Source: Flavobacteriales bacterium
GTDB lineage: Bacteria > Bacteroidota > Bacteroidia > Flavobacteriales_F > PHOS-HE28
Length of the DNA stretch: 64,000 nt
Direction of reading: 5' to 3'
Assembly (NCBI GenBank): GCA_016699575.1
Contig: CP064979.1
Location: forward strand, 1,054,001 to 1,118,000
Made by a program: the position numbers and the translations under genes
Shown: piece after piece, positions 18,898 through 27,114 of the stretch
How the letters are laid out: each line of letters starts with the position of its first letter
How positions within the stretch are numbered: position 1 is the stretch's first letter
Notes under the pieces: model-generated
What the model saw: the letters and a program-made list of their open reading frames with translations, nothing else
The model's database searches: none
What the model was told of the DNA's origin: nothing

Positions 18898-20069
18898 GGA
18901 TCCTCTACATCAGTTACTGGAGCCTGAGCGATCCGCTCACCGCTGCCGCCATCTATCCGTACCTGCCCATCATGGTGCAGGAAAAAGGAGCGGAAGTGGT
19001 GCTCTACACCTTCGAGACCTCAAGAGACCGGTTGGAAGAGCGACCGTTCAGCATGCCGGGGGTGGAGCACAGGCCGCTCCATCCGCGGCAGTGGCTCAAC
19101 AACACCCTGGCCAAAGTGGAACTGATCGTGCGTGGCCGGAGGGAACTGATCCGGGAAGCACGCAACGGCGGCTACGATCTGGTGTTCGCAAAAGGCTCCA
19201 TGGCCGGGGCTTTCGCGCACATGGTCCATACGGCCACCGGGCTTCCCTACGTGGTCGAATCCTTCGAACCGCACAGCGAATACATGGCCGAATGCGGTGT
19301 ATGGCCCAAAGGCGGTCTGCGGTACCGCTATTTCGGGCATTATGAGAGGCTGCAAGTACAACACGCACAGCGCGTCATCACCGTAACCCACAACCATCGC
19401 AACGACCTCATTGCATCCGGGGTGGACGCGCAGCGCGTCTCCGTCATTCCCAGCATTACCGACTTGGAACGGTTCCGGTTCAACGCGACCGATCGAGCGC
19501 GGCGCCGTGCCGAACTGGGCATACCCGAGCATGCGTGCGTGGGCATCTATGTGGGCAAGTTCGGCGGGCTCTATTTCGATCAAGAGGCTTTCGTCATCTT
19601 CAAGCGGGCCATGGAGCGGCTGAACGGAACGCACATCATCGTGCTCTCGCCGATGGCCAGGGAGTGGATCAATGGGCGGGCGCGCGCCGCAGGCATCGAC
19701 TTATCGCGGTTCCATGTCCTGAGCGTGCAGCACCAGGATGTCCCCTCTTACCTGTCGGCCGGCGATATCGCCTTCAGCCCCATTAAACCGGCACCCATCA
19801 AACTCTACCAATGCCCGGTGAAGAACGGCGAGTACTGGGCGAACGGGCTTCCGATCCTGATGACCGACCTCGTGGCCGACGACCACCGCCTTCTGCGGCA
19901 AGGCATCGGCGGCAGCGTTCATGGTCCGGCCTTGGAGCGTTTGGACGAGGCGTTGCAGGTGCTCGATCGCATTGTGATGGACCCCGCATACCGCACGAAA
20001 ATGGCCGAACTGGCCCGGCAGTACAAATCGTTGGACCTGGCCCGCGAAGTCTACTGGACGCTCTTCTGA
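18894..20069 (+). CDS. glycosyltransferase family 4-like
   Basis: 391-residue GT-B enzyme beginning MRILYISYWSLSDPLT. The middle carries VITVTHNHRNDLIASGV and a Rossmann-type second domain with CVGIYVGKFGG. The C-terminal region has GDIAFSPIKPAP and KNGEYWANGLPILM, the acceptor and donor loops of this subgroup. The ATG at 18894 overlaps the upstream GT2 stop. It is the last gene before a convergent polytopic membrane gene. Substrate unknown. Confidence 0.78.
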   Translation: MRILYISYWSLSDPLTAAAIYPYLPIMVQEKGAEVVLYTFETSRDRLEERPFSMPGVEHRPLHPRQWLNNTLAKVELIVRGRRELIREARNGGYDLVFAKGSMAGAFAHMVHTATGLPYVVESFEPHSEYMAECGVWPKGGLRYRYFGHYERLQVQHAQRVITVTHNHRNDLIASGVDAQRVSVIPSITDLERFRFNATDRARRRAELGIPEHACVGIYVGKFGGLYFDQEAFVIFKRAMERLNGTHIIVLSPMAREWINGRARAAGIDLSRFHVLSVQHQDVPSYLSAGDIAFSPIKPAPIKLYQCPVKNGEYWANGLPILMTDLVADDHRLLRQGIGGSVHGPALERLDEALQVLDRIVMDPAYRTKMAELARQYKSLDLAREVYWTLF

Positions 20070-20105
20070 AGTGCCGTACGGTCGCGCCGCTCCGGCACCT
20101 GGCCA

Positions 20106-21527
20106 TCAGGCCGATCGTCTCCCTCCCATAAGGACCCGCACGGCACCACGCTGCCGCTCGGCCTTTGCCCGCTGGGCCTTCGGCACCGCGTAGAGCTTGA
20201 TGGCTATGTAAAGCCCCGACAGGAAGAACGGCAGCATGGGGATCTTGAACCGTACCAGGGAACCAAAGTTGGACGTGGTGAAGCCGATCATGAAGCCGAA
20301 GCACAGCGAGAAAAGAATGCAGAATGCAACGAGGGGGTCGCGGAAGATGGCATAGCCCAAGCGTATGAGCTTGGTGCGCCACAACAACTGCAGCACCAAC
20401 ACCATGAGGAACGTGTTCTCCAATGCACTGAAAAGCATAACGATGTTGTTCACGTCCCACAAGTAGGGCCTGAACAGGCCGGCAAGCGTTGCCGGTACCA
20501 CTTTGCTCAGGGCACCCTGCCACGTTGGGTCGAATTCGCCGATGTTGAAGCTGTTGCCGCCGACCATATCGCTGCGCAAATAGGTCGAGGTGGTGGCCGC
20601 CGTTTGGAGCGCTTCGTCCAAGGAGAACTTACCCAAGGTGCCGCCCAGACGGTTCAGCACGTAAAGGCTGCCCGTGATGAAGCCCACCGTAGCCCCGGGC
20701 AGCACGACGAATTTGACGAGCAGGTTGCGGATCCGCCGGATGCGGTCGTTGAACACCCAATACATGGTGCCTGGGAACAGCAACATGAAGATGTACGGCT
20801 TGAGCGAAAGCAACAACCACACTGCGATCAGAGCCCCTGCCACGGCCCGCAGCTTGAAGTTGCGCCGAACGAGCACGATATCAACGTACGAAACGTACCA
20901 ACCGGTGGCGGCAAGTGTGAAGGGATCCTTCATGATGCCGCTGCCCCAGAAAACGGTACTGGGAATGAACAGTACACCGATGGCCAGTGGCCTCATCAAG
21001 GCCGGATAGTACCGTACGAACATCAAGTACAGCCGCCACACCCCTTCGTAGGAAACATAGGCCACGAGTATGGTTGTGAGGAAGTAGCTCCGGAACGCGA
21101 TGATCATCAACGGGCTGATCAAGCGCACCACCATGTAGGAACGCGGGTCCTCGTAGAACCAGCCCACGACCCACCCGGTGCTGTAACCGAAGGTCTCATT
21201 GTAGAGATCCCAATCCATGGGGCCCAGCACGAGCTTGAAATAGGCGATGGGATCGTCATAGAAAACGTTGACAAGCGCACGGGCACTCTCAAAGTAGCTC
21301 ACCGTATCACCGTAACCGTAGTAGTAGAGGTAGATGATCCCGAACATGAGACCTCCGACGACCTTGGCATACATGCCGAACAGGTAATACGCGTACTCCG
21401 GCTGCCGCTTGATGTGCCGGTTCTTGCGGCTACTTGCGATCATGTACAGGACCAACAGGTAGACCGGAATGAGCACATACTCCCACGCTTGGATCGCAAT
21501 GAATCCTTGGTAATCGGTACGGATCAT
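20106..21527 (-). CDS. polytopic membrane protein, candidate glycan polymerase
   Basis: 473 residues with about ten hydrophobic segments. A conserved-looking loop GSGIMKDPFTLA follows a STVFWGSG segment, and a large extracytoplasmic loop lies between about residues 280 and 350. The C-terminal cytoplasmic tail is strongly basic (AKAERQRGAVRV). No close family is recognised. Size, topology and position among GTs, with no other polymerase candidate nearby, make a Wzy-like role possible, but this is inference. It is convergent to the GT4 gene and divergent from the fucosyltransferase-like gene. Confidence 0.6.
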   Translation of the reverse strand: MIRTDYQGFIAIQAWEYVLIPVYLLVLYMIASSRKNRHIKRQPEYAYYLFGMYAKVVGGLMFGIIYLYYYGYGDTVSYFESARALVNVFYDDPIAYFKLVLGPMDWDLYNETFGYSTGWVVGWFYEDPRSYMVVRLISPLMIIAFRSYFLTTILVAYVSYEGVWRLYLMFVRYYPALMRPLAIGVLFIPSTVFWGSGIMKDPFTLAATGWYVSYVDIVLVRRNFKLRAVAGALIAVWLLLSLKPYIFMLLFPGTMYWVFNDRIRRIRNLLVKFVVLPGATVGFITGSLYVLNRLGGTLGKFSLDEALQTAATTSTYLRSDMVGGNSFNIGEFDPTWQGALSKVVPATLAGLFRPYLWDVNNIVMLFSALENTFLMVLVLQLLWRTKLIRLGYAIFRDPLVAFCILFSLCFGFMIGFTTSNFGSLVRFKIPMLPFFLSGLYIAIKLYAVPKAQRAKAERQRGAVRVLMGGRRSA

Positions 21528-21635
21528 GCGTGTCGCGCGGATTCTGGGCCTGGCGCGTTCAAGCGTTCCAGCAATGGCGAAGGAACGGCGATCGCGGCGA
21601 ACGCACGCCCTGATCGCTTACGCTTGTGCCCTGTA

Positions 21636-22454
21636 ATGGCCGTAGCCGCACCCATTATCGTCGTTCCGCGAAGCGGCCTGTGCAATCGTATGCGGGCAAT
21701 GGACTCGGCCATGGTCCTGGGCAAAATGCTGCACCGGCCAGTACAGGTGCTATGGGCGCCCGAACCGGGCCTGGCCGCGCGCTTCCATGATCTTTTCGAA
21801 CCGGTCCCCGGAGTGCGCATGTCCGACCACCTCGGTATCGCCGCCTCTGCCCTGCTGCGTTGGGGCCGGCATCCGATGCTGCGCTCGGCGTGGCGCAGGC
21901 TTACCGGTGGGGCCTACTACCACTTCGATATGCACGAGGAATTGGTGAAGGACATCGGGATGGACGGTGCAGGACTGGCCCACGGCCCGGTGCGCATTGC
22001 CAATGTGAGCCGGTTCTTCGGAACGGCACCGCGCTACGCACAGTTCTTGCCTGTGGCGCGGCTGCGTCAGCGGATCGAGGAGGTGGCGGACCGGTTCACC
22101 AACACCACCATCGGGGTTCACATCAGGCGCACGGACAATGTGGAGTCCATCGCGGTAAGCACCGATGAGCGCTTCGTGGCGCATATGCTAGCGGCCGTGG
22201 AGGCCGATCCGGCCACCACCTTCTACCTGGCGAGCGACAGCCACGCGTCAAAGCGTTCGATGCTGGACCGGTTCGGCGACCGCGTGGTCACGGACATGAG
22301 GCCTACGGAGCGCGGCACGCTGGCCGGCATGGAGGAAGCCGTGGTGCAGCTCTATGCATTGGCACGCACTCGAAAGGTGCTCGGATCGTATTGGAGTTCC
22401 TTCTCGCACACGGCTGCCCACATCGGGGGCATCGACGAAGTGATCGTGCGCTGA
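21636..22454 (+). CDS. fucosyltransferase-like protein (GT23/NodZ-type motif)
   Basis: 272 residues. The motif GVHIRRTDN near residue 158 is the H-x-R-R-x-D signature used for GDP-fucose binding in alpha-1,6-fucosyltransferases (NodZ, FUT8) and related O-fucosyltransferases. The N-terminus IIVVPRSGLCNRMRAM also matches the glycine-rich N-terminal entry of these enzymes, and FYLASDSHASK is the usual second-domain strand. ATG 21636 was chosen because the homologous part starts within a few residues of it. A long upstream extension in this frame is antisense to the polymerase candidate and is not real. Confidence 0.75.
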   Translation: MAVAAPIIVVPRSGLCNRMRAMDSAMVLGKMLHRPVQVLWAPEPGLAARFHDLFEPVPGVRMSDHLGIAASALLRWGRHPMLRSAWRRLTGGAYYHFDMHEELVKDIGMDGAGLAHGPVRIANVSRFFGTAPRYAQFLPVARLRQRIEEVADRFTNTTIGVHIRRTDNVESIAVSTDERFVAHMLAAVEADPATTFYLASDSHASKRSMLDRFGDRVVTDMRPTERGTLAGMEEAVVQLYALARTRKVLGSYWSSFSHTAAHIGGIDEVIVR

Positions 22455-22490
22455 AAACCCGGCCCGTTGCCCCGCGCCTATCTTGGCCGA

Positions 22491-23366
22491 ATGCCCGACC
22501 ACCACTCGGCGTGTCCTCTGTGCAACGCCGGCCACTTCGAACGATCGCAACTGTACGCTGCCCACCACCTCGTGCAGTGCAGGGCCTGCGGCTTCTGGTT
22601 CAGTCATCGAGTACCTACCGACGCGGAGCTCTTGGCTTTCTACGGCAACTACACCATGATCCGGGACCTGTCACCGGTGACCCGAATACGGTACGTTGAA
22701 CTGTTGGACCGGTTCGAAGCGTATCGGTCCACCGGTGTGTTGTGCGACGTCGGCGCTGGTGGTGGGCTGTTCCTCGACCAGGCCAAAGCGGCCGGTTGGC
22801 AATGCCGCGGAACGGAGTTCGATCAGGCCATTGTGGAAGAATGCCGTGCGCGCGGGATCGATATGCATTGCGGGCCGCTCCTTGATCATACTTGGCCAAA
22901 GGGGTCCGTTGACGTGGTGGTGTCCATCGAAGTGATCGAGCACCTGCGATGGCCCCAGCAGGACCTGCGTGCCATGGTGGACCTGTTGCGTCCTGGCGGA
23001 GCACTGTACCTGACCACGCCCAATTTCAATTCCATCAGCAAATGGCTGAACCGCGGGACTTGGAACGTGGTCAACTACCCCGAGCACATTTCGTTCTTCA
23101 CTCCGGCCACCCTGCACCGGGCGTTGGCGGGGTTGGGGCTGCGCCGGGTGTCCCTCCGCACCACGGGGCTGAGCATTACCCGGTTGAAAAGGTCGCACGG
23201 CGGCACGGGCCAAGCCGCCAGCGGCCTCAGCAGTGATGAACAACTGCGGCGGACCATAGAAGGCAAGCCGTGGTTGCGCGTTGCGAAGAAGGCCGCGGAC
23301 GGACTGCTCGATCTGACCGGAACTGGCGATTCCCTGAAAGCGCTCTACGTGAAACCGGTTCAGTGA
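22491..23366 (+). CDS. SAM methyltransferase with N-terminal zinc ribbon
   Basis: 291 residues. The N-terminus CPLCN (with a second pair CRAC about 25 residues on) forms a zinc-ribbon knuckle. The methyltransferase core follows: VLCDVGAGGGLFLDQAKAAG, VVSIEVIEHLRWP and LRPGGALYLTTPN. This layout is common for C- or O-methyltransferases of deoxysugar and glycan pathways. ATG 22491 gives the zinc knuckle near the start; an ATG 24 bases upstream is possible. The end overlaps the convergent rlmH gene by 7 bases. Confidence 0.82.
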   Translation: MPDHHSACPLCNAGHFERSQLYAAHHLVQCRACGFWFSHRVPTDAELLAFYGNYTMIRDLSPVTRIRYVELLDRFEAYRSTGVLCDVGAGGGLFLDQAKAAGWQCRGTEFDQAIVEECRARGIDMHCGPLLDHTWPKGSVDVVVSIEVIEHLRWPQQDLRAMVDLLRPGGALYLTTPNFNSISKWLNRGTWNVVNYPEHISFFTPATLHRALAGLGLRRVSLRTTGLSITRLKRSHGGTGQAASGLSSDEQLRRTIEGKPWLRVAKKAADGLLDLTGTGDSLKALYVKPVQ

Positions 23367-23821
23367 TGGTAGGGGCTGCCTTTTAGGATGGCAAGTCCCC
23401 TGTAGAGTTGCTCCGCGAAGAGCACACGGACGAGTTGATGCGGAAACGTCATCGTTGACACCGCGAGCACGAGATCGGCCCTGGACCGCACTTCGTCGGT
23501 CAATCCGTACGCACCACCAATGATGAACGCTATGCGGTGCCTGCCTGCATCGCGCCACCTGCCCAAGTGCGACGCGAAGGCAGGCGACGAAAGCAGCTTG
23601 CCGCGTTCGTCCAATGCCACCACAACCTCACCCGGTTGCAACTCGGCCAGTATACGCTCTCCTTCCCACCGGCTCTTGAACGCGGCATCGCCCTTACCGG
23701 CCTCCGGCAGGTGCACCATGCTGAACTGCACCGAATGAGCAATGCGCCGGGCATAGTGCGCCAGTCCGTCCGCCACGAAGCCGCGCTCGGTTCTGCCTAC
23801 CATGACCAAGCGGATCTGCAT
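23360..23821 (-). CDS. rlmH: 23S rRNA pseudouridine-1915 N3-methyltransferase RlmH
   Basis: 153-residue SPOUT-class methyltransferase that methylates pseudouridine 1915 in helix 69 of 23S rRNA using SAM. The diagnostic knot region is FIIGGAYGLTDEV, followed by LAVSTMTFPHQLVR and a C-terminal YHH. VVALDERGKLLSS is the conserved central strand. Length is normal for the family. ATG 23821 gives the expected MQIRLVMVGRT start. It is a housekeeping gene convergent with the methyltransferase before it. Confidence 0.95.
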   Translation of the reverse strand: MQIRLVMVGRTERGFVADGLAHYARRIAHSVQFSMVHLPEAGKGDAAFKSRWEGERILAELQPGEVVVALDERGKLLSSPAFASHLGRWRDAGRHRIAFIIGGAYGLTDEVRSRADLVLAVSTMTFPHQLVRVLFAEQLYRGLAILKGSPYHH

Positions 23822-23906
23822 GCTCTTGCGTGTTGACAACTTCGGCCCTGCACCACCCACCGGGTGGCCCGGTCTTTGCCGAACTTGGCGCCAAACCTAC
23901 CGCGCG

Positions 23907-24308
23907 ATGCTCCGCAACGTGCTTTGTACGATCCTCATCACCCTTTTTCCGCTGGTCTCCTTCGGGCAGGCCACGGTGAAAGACCAAGTGGTGCAAGCCC
24001 TCAAGACCGGCAACAGCAAGCTGCTCGCACAGCACTTCATCGCCAACATCGACCTCACTACGCCCAGTGGCAGCGAGATCTACAGCAAGACCCAGGCGGA
24101 GCAGATCCTGCGGAAGTTCTTCGACGAGCAGCAACCCGTGGACATGGTGATCGAGCACAGCGGCGAAAGCAAGCAAGGGGACAAGTACCACATCGGCATC
24201 TTGCGCACGGCCAAAGGCTACTTCCGTGTGACGTTCTTCCTGAAGAAGACCGGCGAGGTGCTACAGGTGAAGCAATTGCGCATCGAAACCGGGAATGACG
24301 GCTTCTGA
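23907..24308 (+). CDS. DUF4783 secreted protein
   Basis: 133-residue protein with an N-terminal signal peptide (MLRNVLCTILITLFPLVSFG then Q). The rest is a small NTF2/cystatin-like domain (DQVVQALKTGNSKLLAQHF, YHIGILRTAKG) matching DUF4783 of Bacteroidota. Function unknown; exported to the periplasm. The gene overlaps nadC by 14 bases, an arrangement common in related genomes from memory. ATG 23907 was chosen because it directly precedes the signal peptide. Confidence 0.8.
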   Translation: MLRNVLCTILITLFPLVSFGQATVKDQVVQALKTGNSKLLAQHFIANIDLTTPSGSEIYSKTQAEQILRKFFDEQQPVDMVIEHSGESKQGDKYHIGILRTAKGYFRVTFFLKKTGEVLQVKQLRIETGNDGF

Positions 24309-25152
24309 CGTGCTGCCACCGGGGACCGAAGAGCTCGTGGAGCGCGCACTGGCCGAGGACATCGGCGAGGGTGACCACACTTCGCTGGGCACCATTCCTG
24401 CTTCGGCCCGTGGTAGCGCACGCCTTCTGGTGAAAGGATCCGGCGTGCTTGCCGGGGTTGAACTCGCCCAACACATCATCGGGCACGTGGATTCGGACCT
24501 GCACATGCGCACCCTCATTACCGACGGGGCCCTGGTCACACCCGGCGATGTGGCCTTCACATTGAGCGGACCGGCACGGAGCATTGTGATAGCCGAACGC
24601 ACAGTGCTCAATTTCATGCAGCGCATGAGCGGCATCGCCACCCTCACACGCAAGTTCGTGGAGGCCGTGGAGGGCACCGGCTGCAATGTCCTCGATACCC
24701 GCAAGACCACACCCGGCCTCAGGCACATCGAGAAGTGGGCCGTGCGGTTGGGCGGCGGCATGAACCACCGCACCGGTCTGTACGACATGGTGATGATCAA
24801 GGACAACCACGTCGATATGGCGGGAGGGATCGCACAGGCCATTGCGAGCGTCAAGGAATACATGGCACAGCGTTCCTTGGCCTTGCCCATCGAAGTGGAA
24901 ACGCGCAACCTGAAGGAGGTGCAGCAGGTGATCGATGCCGGCGGTGTGCAGCGCATCATGCTCGACAACTACGACTTCCCCACGTTGCGGGCAGCCGTGC
25001 AGCTGATCGCCAAGCGGTACGAAACGGAAGCCAGCGGCGGTATCACCCTTGCCAACGCACGCCAGTACGCCGAATGCGGGGTGGACTTCATTTCCGTGGG
25101 TGCCCTCACGCACTCCGTCCCCAGCCTCGACCTCAGCCTGAAAGCCATGTGA
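24295..25152 (+). CDS. nadC: nicotinate-nucleotide pyrophosphorylase (carboxylating)
   Basis: 285-residue quinolinate phosphoribosyltransferase. It converts quinolinate and PRPP to nicotinate mononucleotide, CO2 and pyrophosphate in de novo NAD synthesis. Diagnostic stretches are AEDIGEGDHTS, NFMQRMSGIAT, LDTRKTTPGLR and HRTGLYDMVMIKDNH, then IMLDNYD and the C-terminal DFISVGALTHS. Length is typical. It overlaps the DUF4783 gene by 14 bases and is followed after 2 bases by the BrkB/YihY gene, suggesting co-transcription. Confidence 0.96.
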   Translation: MTASDVLPPGTEELVERALAEDIGEGDHTSLGTIPASARGSARLLVKGSGVLAGVELAQHIIGHVDSDLHMRTLITDGALVTPGDVAFTLSGPARSIVIAERTVLNFMQRMSGIATLTRKFVEAVEGTGCNVLDTRKTTPGLRHIEKWAVRLGGGMNHRTGLYDMVMIKDNHVDMAGGIAQAIASVKEYMAQRSLALPIEVETRNLKEVQQVIDAGGVQRIMLDNYDFPTLRAAVQLIAKRYETEASGGITLANARQYAECGVDFISVGALTHSVPSLDLSLKAM

Positions 25153-25154
25153 CG

Positions 25155-26141
25155 ATGTGGCCCAAACTGCGGCGACGATTGCTCTATTCGCGGGCCAACC
25201 GGCGCGTGATCGACTGGTCACAGCGCCGCATCCTCTGGGGCTTCGACGGGTTCAGCCTCTACTCGGTGAGCAAGTTCTTCTTCGCCGCGTTGAGCGAAGG
25301 TCACTTGATCACGCGAGCAAGCGCGATCAGTTTCAAGCTGTTCCTGGCCTTCTTCCCGGCGCTGATCATGCTGCTCACGCTGATCCCGTTCATCCCGGTC
25401 GAGAACTTCCAGGAGAAGTTGATGCTCACCTTCATGGACCTTCTGCCGTGGGAAGTGTACACCTTCATCGAAGCGCAGCTCACCGACCTTGTGGTGAAGA
25501 AGCACGCCACGTTGCTGTCCATCAGTTTCCTCTCCGGGCTGTATTTCGCGAGCAACAGCATGGACGCCATCCTGGCGGGCTTCAGCGGGAGCAGCAACCT
25601 CAGCACATGGCACAGCCCCATGAAACAGCGCATCCTCAGTTTGGTGCTGTTGTTGTTGTTCGTGCTCTTGATGGTGGTGGCCATGGCCGTGCTCACGCTC
25701 AGCTCCGGTGGGATCCAGTGGTTGAACGCCAAGGGCATTGTCACGGGGTGGTTGCAGACCGGGGCTTTGGTCGTGGTGAAATGGGCCCTTCCCTTGCTGC
25801 TGCTGCTCTCGGGCATCGCCATGCTGTACAGCGCCGGTGACCCTACGCGCACGCGTTTCCGCTTGATCAGCCCGGGATCGGTGCTGGCCACATTGCTGGT
25901 GATCGTGGTCGCGAAAGTGCTCGCGTTGGTCTTCGGGAAGTTCACGGACTACAACGCGCTGTACGGGTCCATCGGCGCGATCCTGGCCGTGCAGCTGTGG
26001 ATCTACCTCAACATGATCGCGCTGCTGGTCGGCTTCGAGCTGAACACGAGCATTGCCAAGGCACGGCGTGAGCGAACGGACAAGTTGCGCGTGGTGCCTG
26101 AACGCAGCACACCACCTGAACAGCAAAGGCCGACCGACTAG
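25155..26141 (+). CDS. YihY/BrkB family inner-membrane protein
   Basis: 328-residue protein with six main hydrophobic segments of the YihY/virulence factor BrkB family. Typical features are ITRASAISFKLFLAFFPALI near the first membrane segment, the hydrophobic VVKWALPLLLLL segment, and FGKFTDYNALYGSIGAIL with LWIYLNMIALLVGFELN at the end. Despite old RNase BN names, the function is unknown. ATG 25155 follows nadC by 2 bases; a GTG at 25149 is possible. The 3' end overlaps the convergent deacetylase gene by 4 bases. Confidence 0.88.
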   Translation: MWPKLRRRLLYSRANRRVIDWSQRRILWGFDGFSLYSVSKFFFAALSEGHLITRASAISFKLFLAFFPALIMLLTLIPFIPVENFQEKLMLTFMDLLPWEVYTFIEAQLTDLVVKKHATLLSISFLSGLYFASNSMDAILAGFSGSSNLSTWHSPMKQRILSLVLLLLFVLLMVVAMAVLTLSSGGIQWLNAKGIVTGWLQTGALVVVKWALPLLLLLSGIAMLYSAGDPTRTRFRLISPGSVLATLLVIVVAKVLALVFGKFTDYNALYGSIGAILAVQLWIYLNMIALLVGFELNTSIAKARRERTDKLRVVPERSTPPEQQRPTD

Positions 26142-27058
26142 AGATCGATGCGGCGCACCAGGGTACGGTTGATCAGGAACGCCAATTGAGGCACGGTTTC
26201 GTTCTGCACGATGATCCTTGGTACGAGCATGCCCGGTGCCGAACTCCGCACGCGGTCCGGGTTCGATGAATGCACGGTACATCCACCGGGACCCATGAGC
26301 CTGCCGATGATGCTTCTGTCATAGTGCTCCTTCTTGCCGAAAGGGATCGCGAAATGCCGGGGCGGGCGGCCCGTGATGTCCTCGATGAGCACTCGGGTGG
26401 CCGTGATCTCCTCCGTCAGTGTGGCCTCGTCAGATCGCGAAAGCACGGTGTGCGACCAACCATGGTCTTCGATCGGCACGCCTCGCCGGTGCAATGCAAG
26501 CAGTTCGTCGCTGTTCAGGAAAACACGTTCCGTGTTCCGCGGGTGCGGGCGCATCGCCCAGCGTTGGCCGAACCGCCCCGAGGCCATGATGAGCGCGATC
26601 GCATCCGTGGCCATGGCCGGGTCGCACTCGGCGGCCATGACCGTCTCCCGCACGAAGGCCGTGCCACCGGAGTGCAGCACCAGATCGGTCACCCAATTCC
26701 GGTCGTGCAGCACCGCATCGCCATTGACGAACACCGTGAACGGCATGCGATGGTGCTCCAGGACCGGCAGTGCATCGGAGAGCACGCTGCGGAAACCGTC
26801 GTCGAAGGTGATGGCCGCCGAAGCCCGACCGGTCGGGCCGCTTCCCGCCAGCAGATCGTCGAGGGGCAGTATCCGGAAACGCGCGGCCAGGTATGCCAGT
26901 TGGGAGGCGAAGCGGGCGGGCGTGGTGGAATAGCGCGAAGAGTGGTGCCTCGCTCCGTCGGGGCTTACATCATGGAAACAGAACACATACCGGCCACGAT
27001 CGAACCACTCCCACGGATGGCGCCAGGACAAACACTCCTCGTAGATGTTCCTTACCAC
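26138..27058 (-). CDS. polysaccharide deacetylase (NodB domain)
   Basis: 306-residue NodB/CE4 carbohydrate esterase. Motif 1 is ITFDDGF at residues 83-89, with catalytic base and metal-binding Asp. Motif 2 is DHGWSHTVLS, with the two metal-binding His. HFAIPFGKKEHY corresponds to motif 3. No signal peptide is seen, so it may be cytoplasmic or membrane-associated. It would deacetylate N-acetylated sugars in a glycan. It lies divergent from the M1 peptidase gene with a 56-base gap. Confidence 0.87.
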   Translation of the reverse strand: MVRNIYEECLSWRHPWEWFDRGRYVFCFHDVSPDGARHHSSRYSTTPARFASQLAYLAARFRILPLDDLLAGSGPTGRASAAITFDDGFRSVLSDALPVLEHHRMPFTVFVNGDAVLHDRNWVTDLVLHSGGTAFVRETVMAAECDPAMATDAIALIMASGRFGQRWAMRPHPRNTERVFLNSDELLALHRRGVPIEDHGWSHTVLSRSDEATLTEEITATRVLIEDITGRPPRHFAIPFGKKEHYDRSIIGRLMGPGGCTVHSSNPDRVRSSAPGMLVPRIIVQNETVPQLAFLINRTLVRRIDL

Positions 27059-27114
27059 GCCACCAAGTAACGAGGTGCCTGCCGATGCCGCGATATATTC
27101 GGTGCCGACCCCTG

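Noticed and set aside
20604..21635. Long open frame upstream of the fucosyltransferase-like gene
   Set aside because: It lies antisense to the polytopic gene at 20106-21527 and has His/Gln/Arg-rich, non-globular composition; a high-GC shadow frame.
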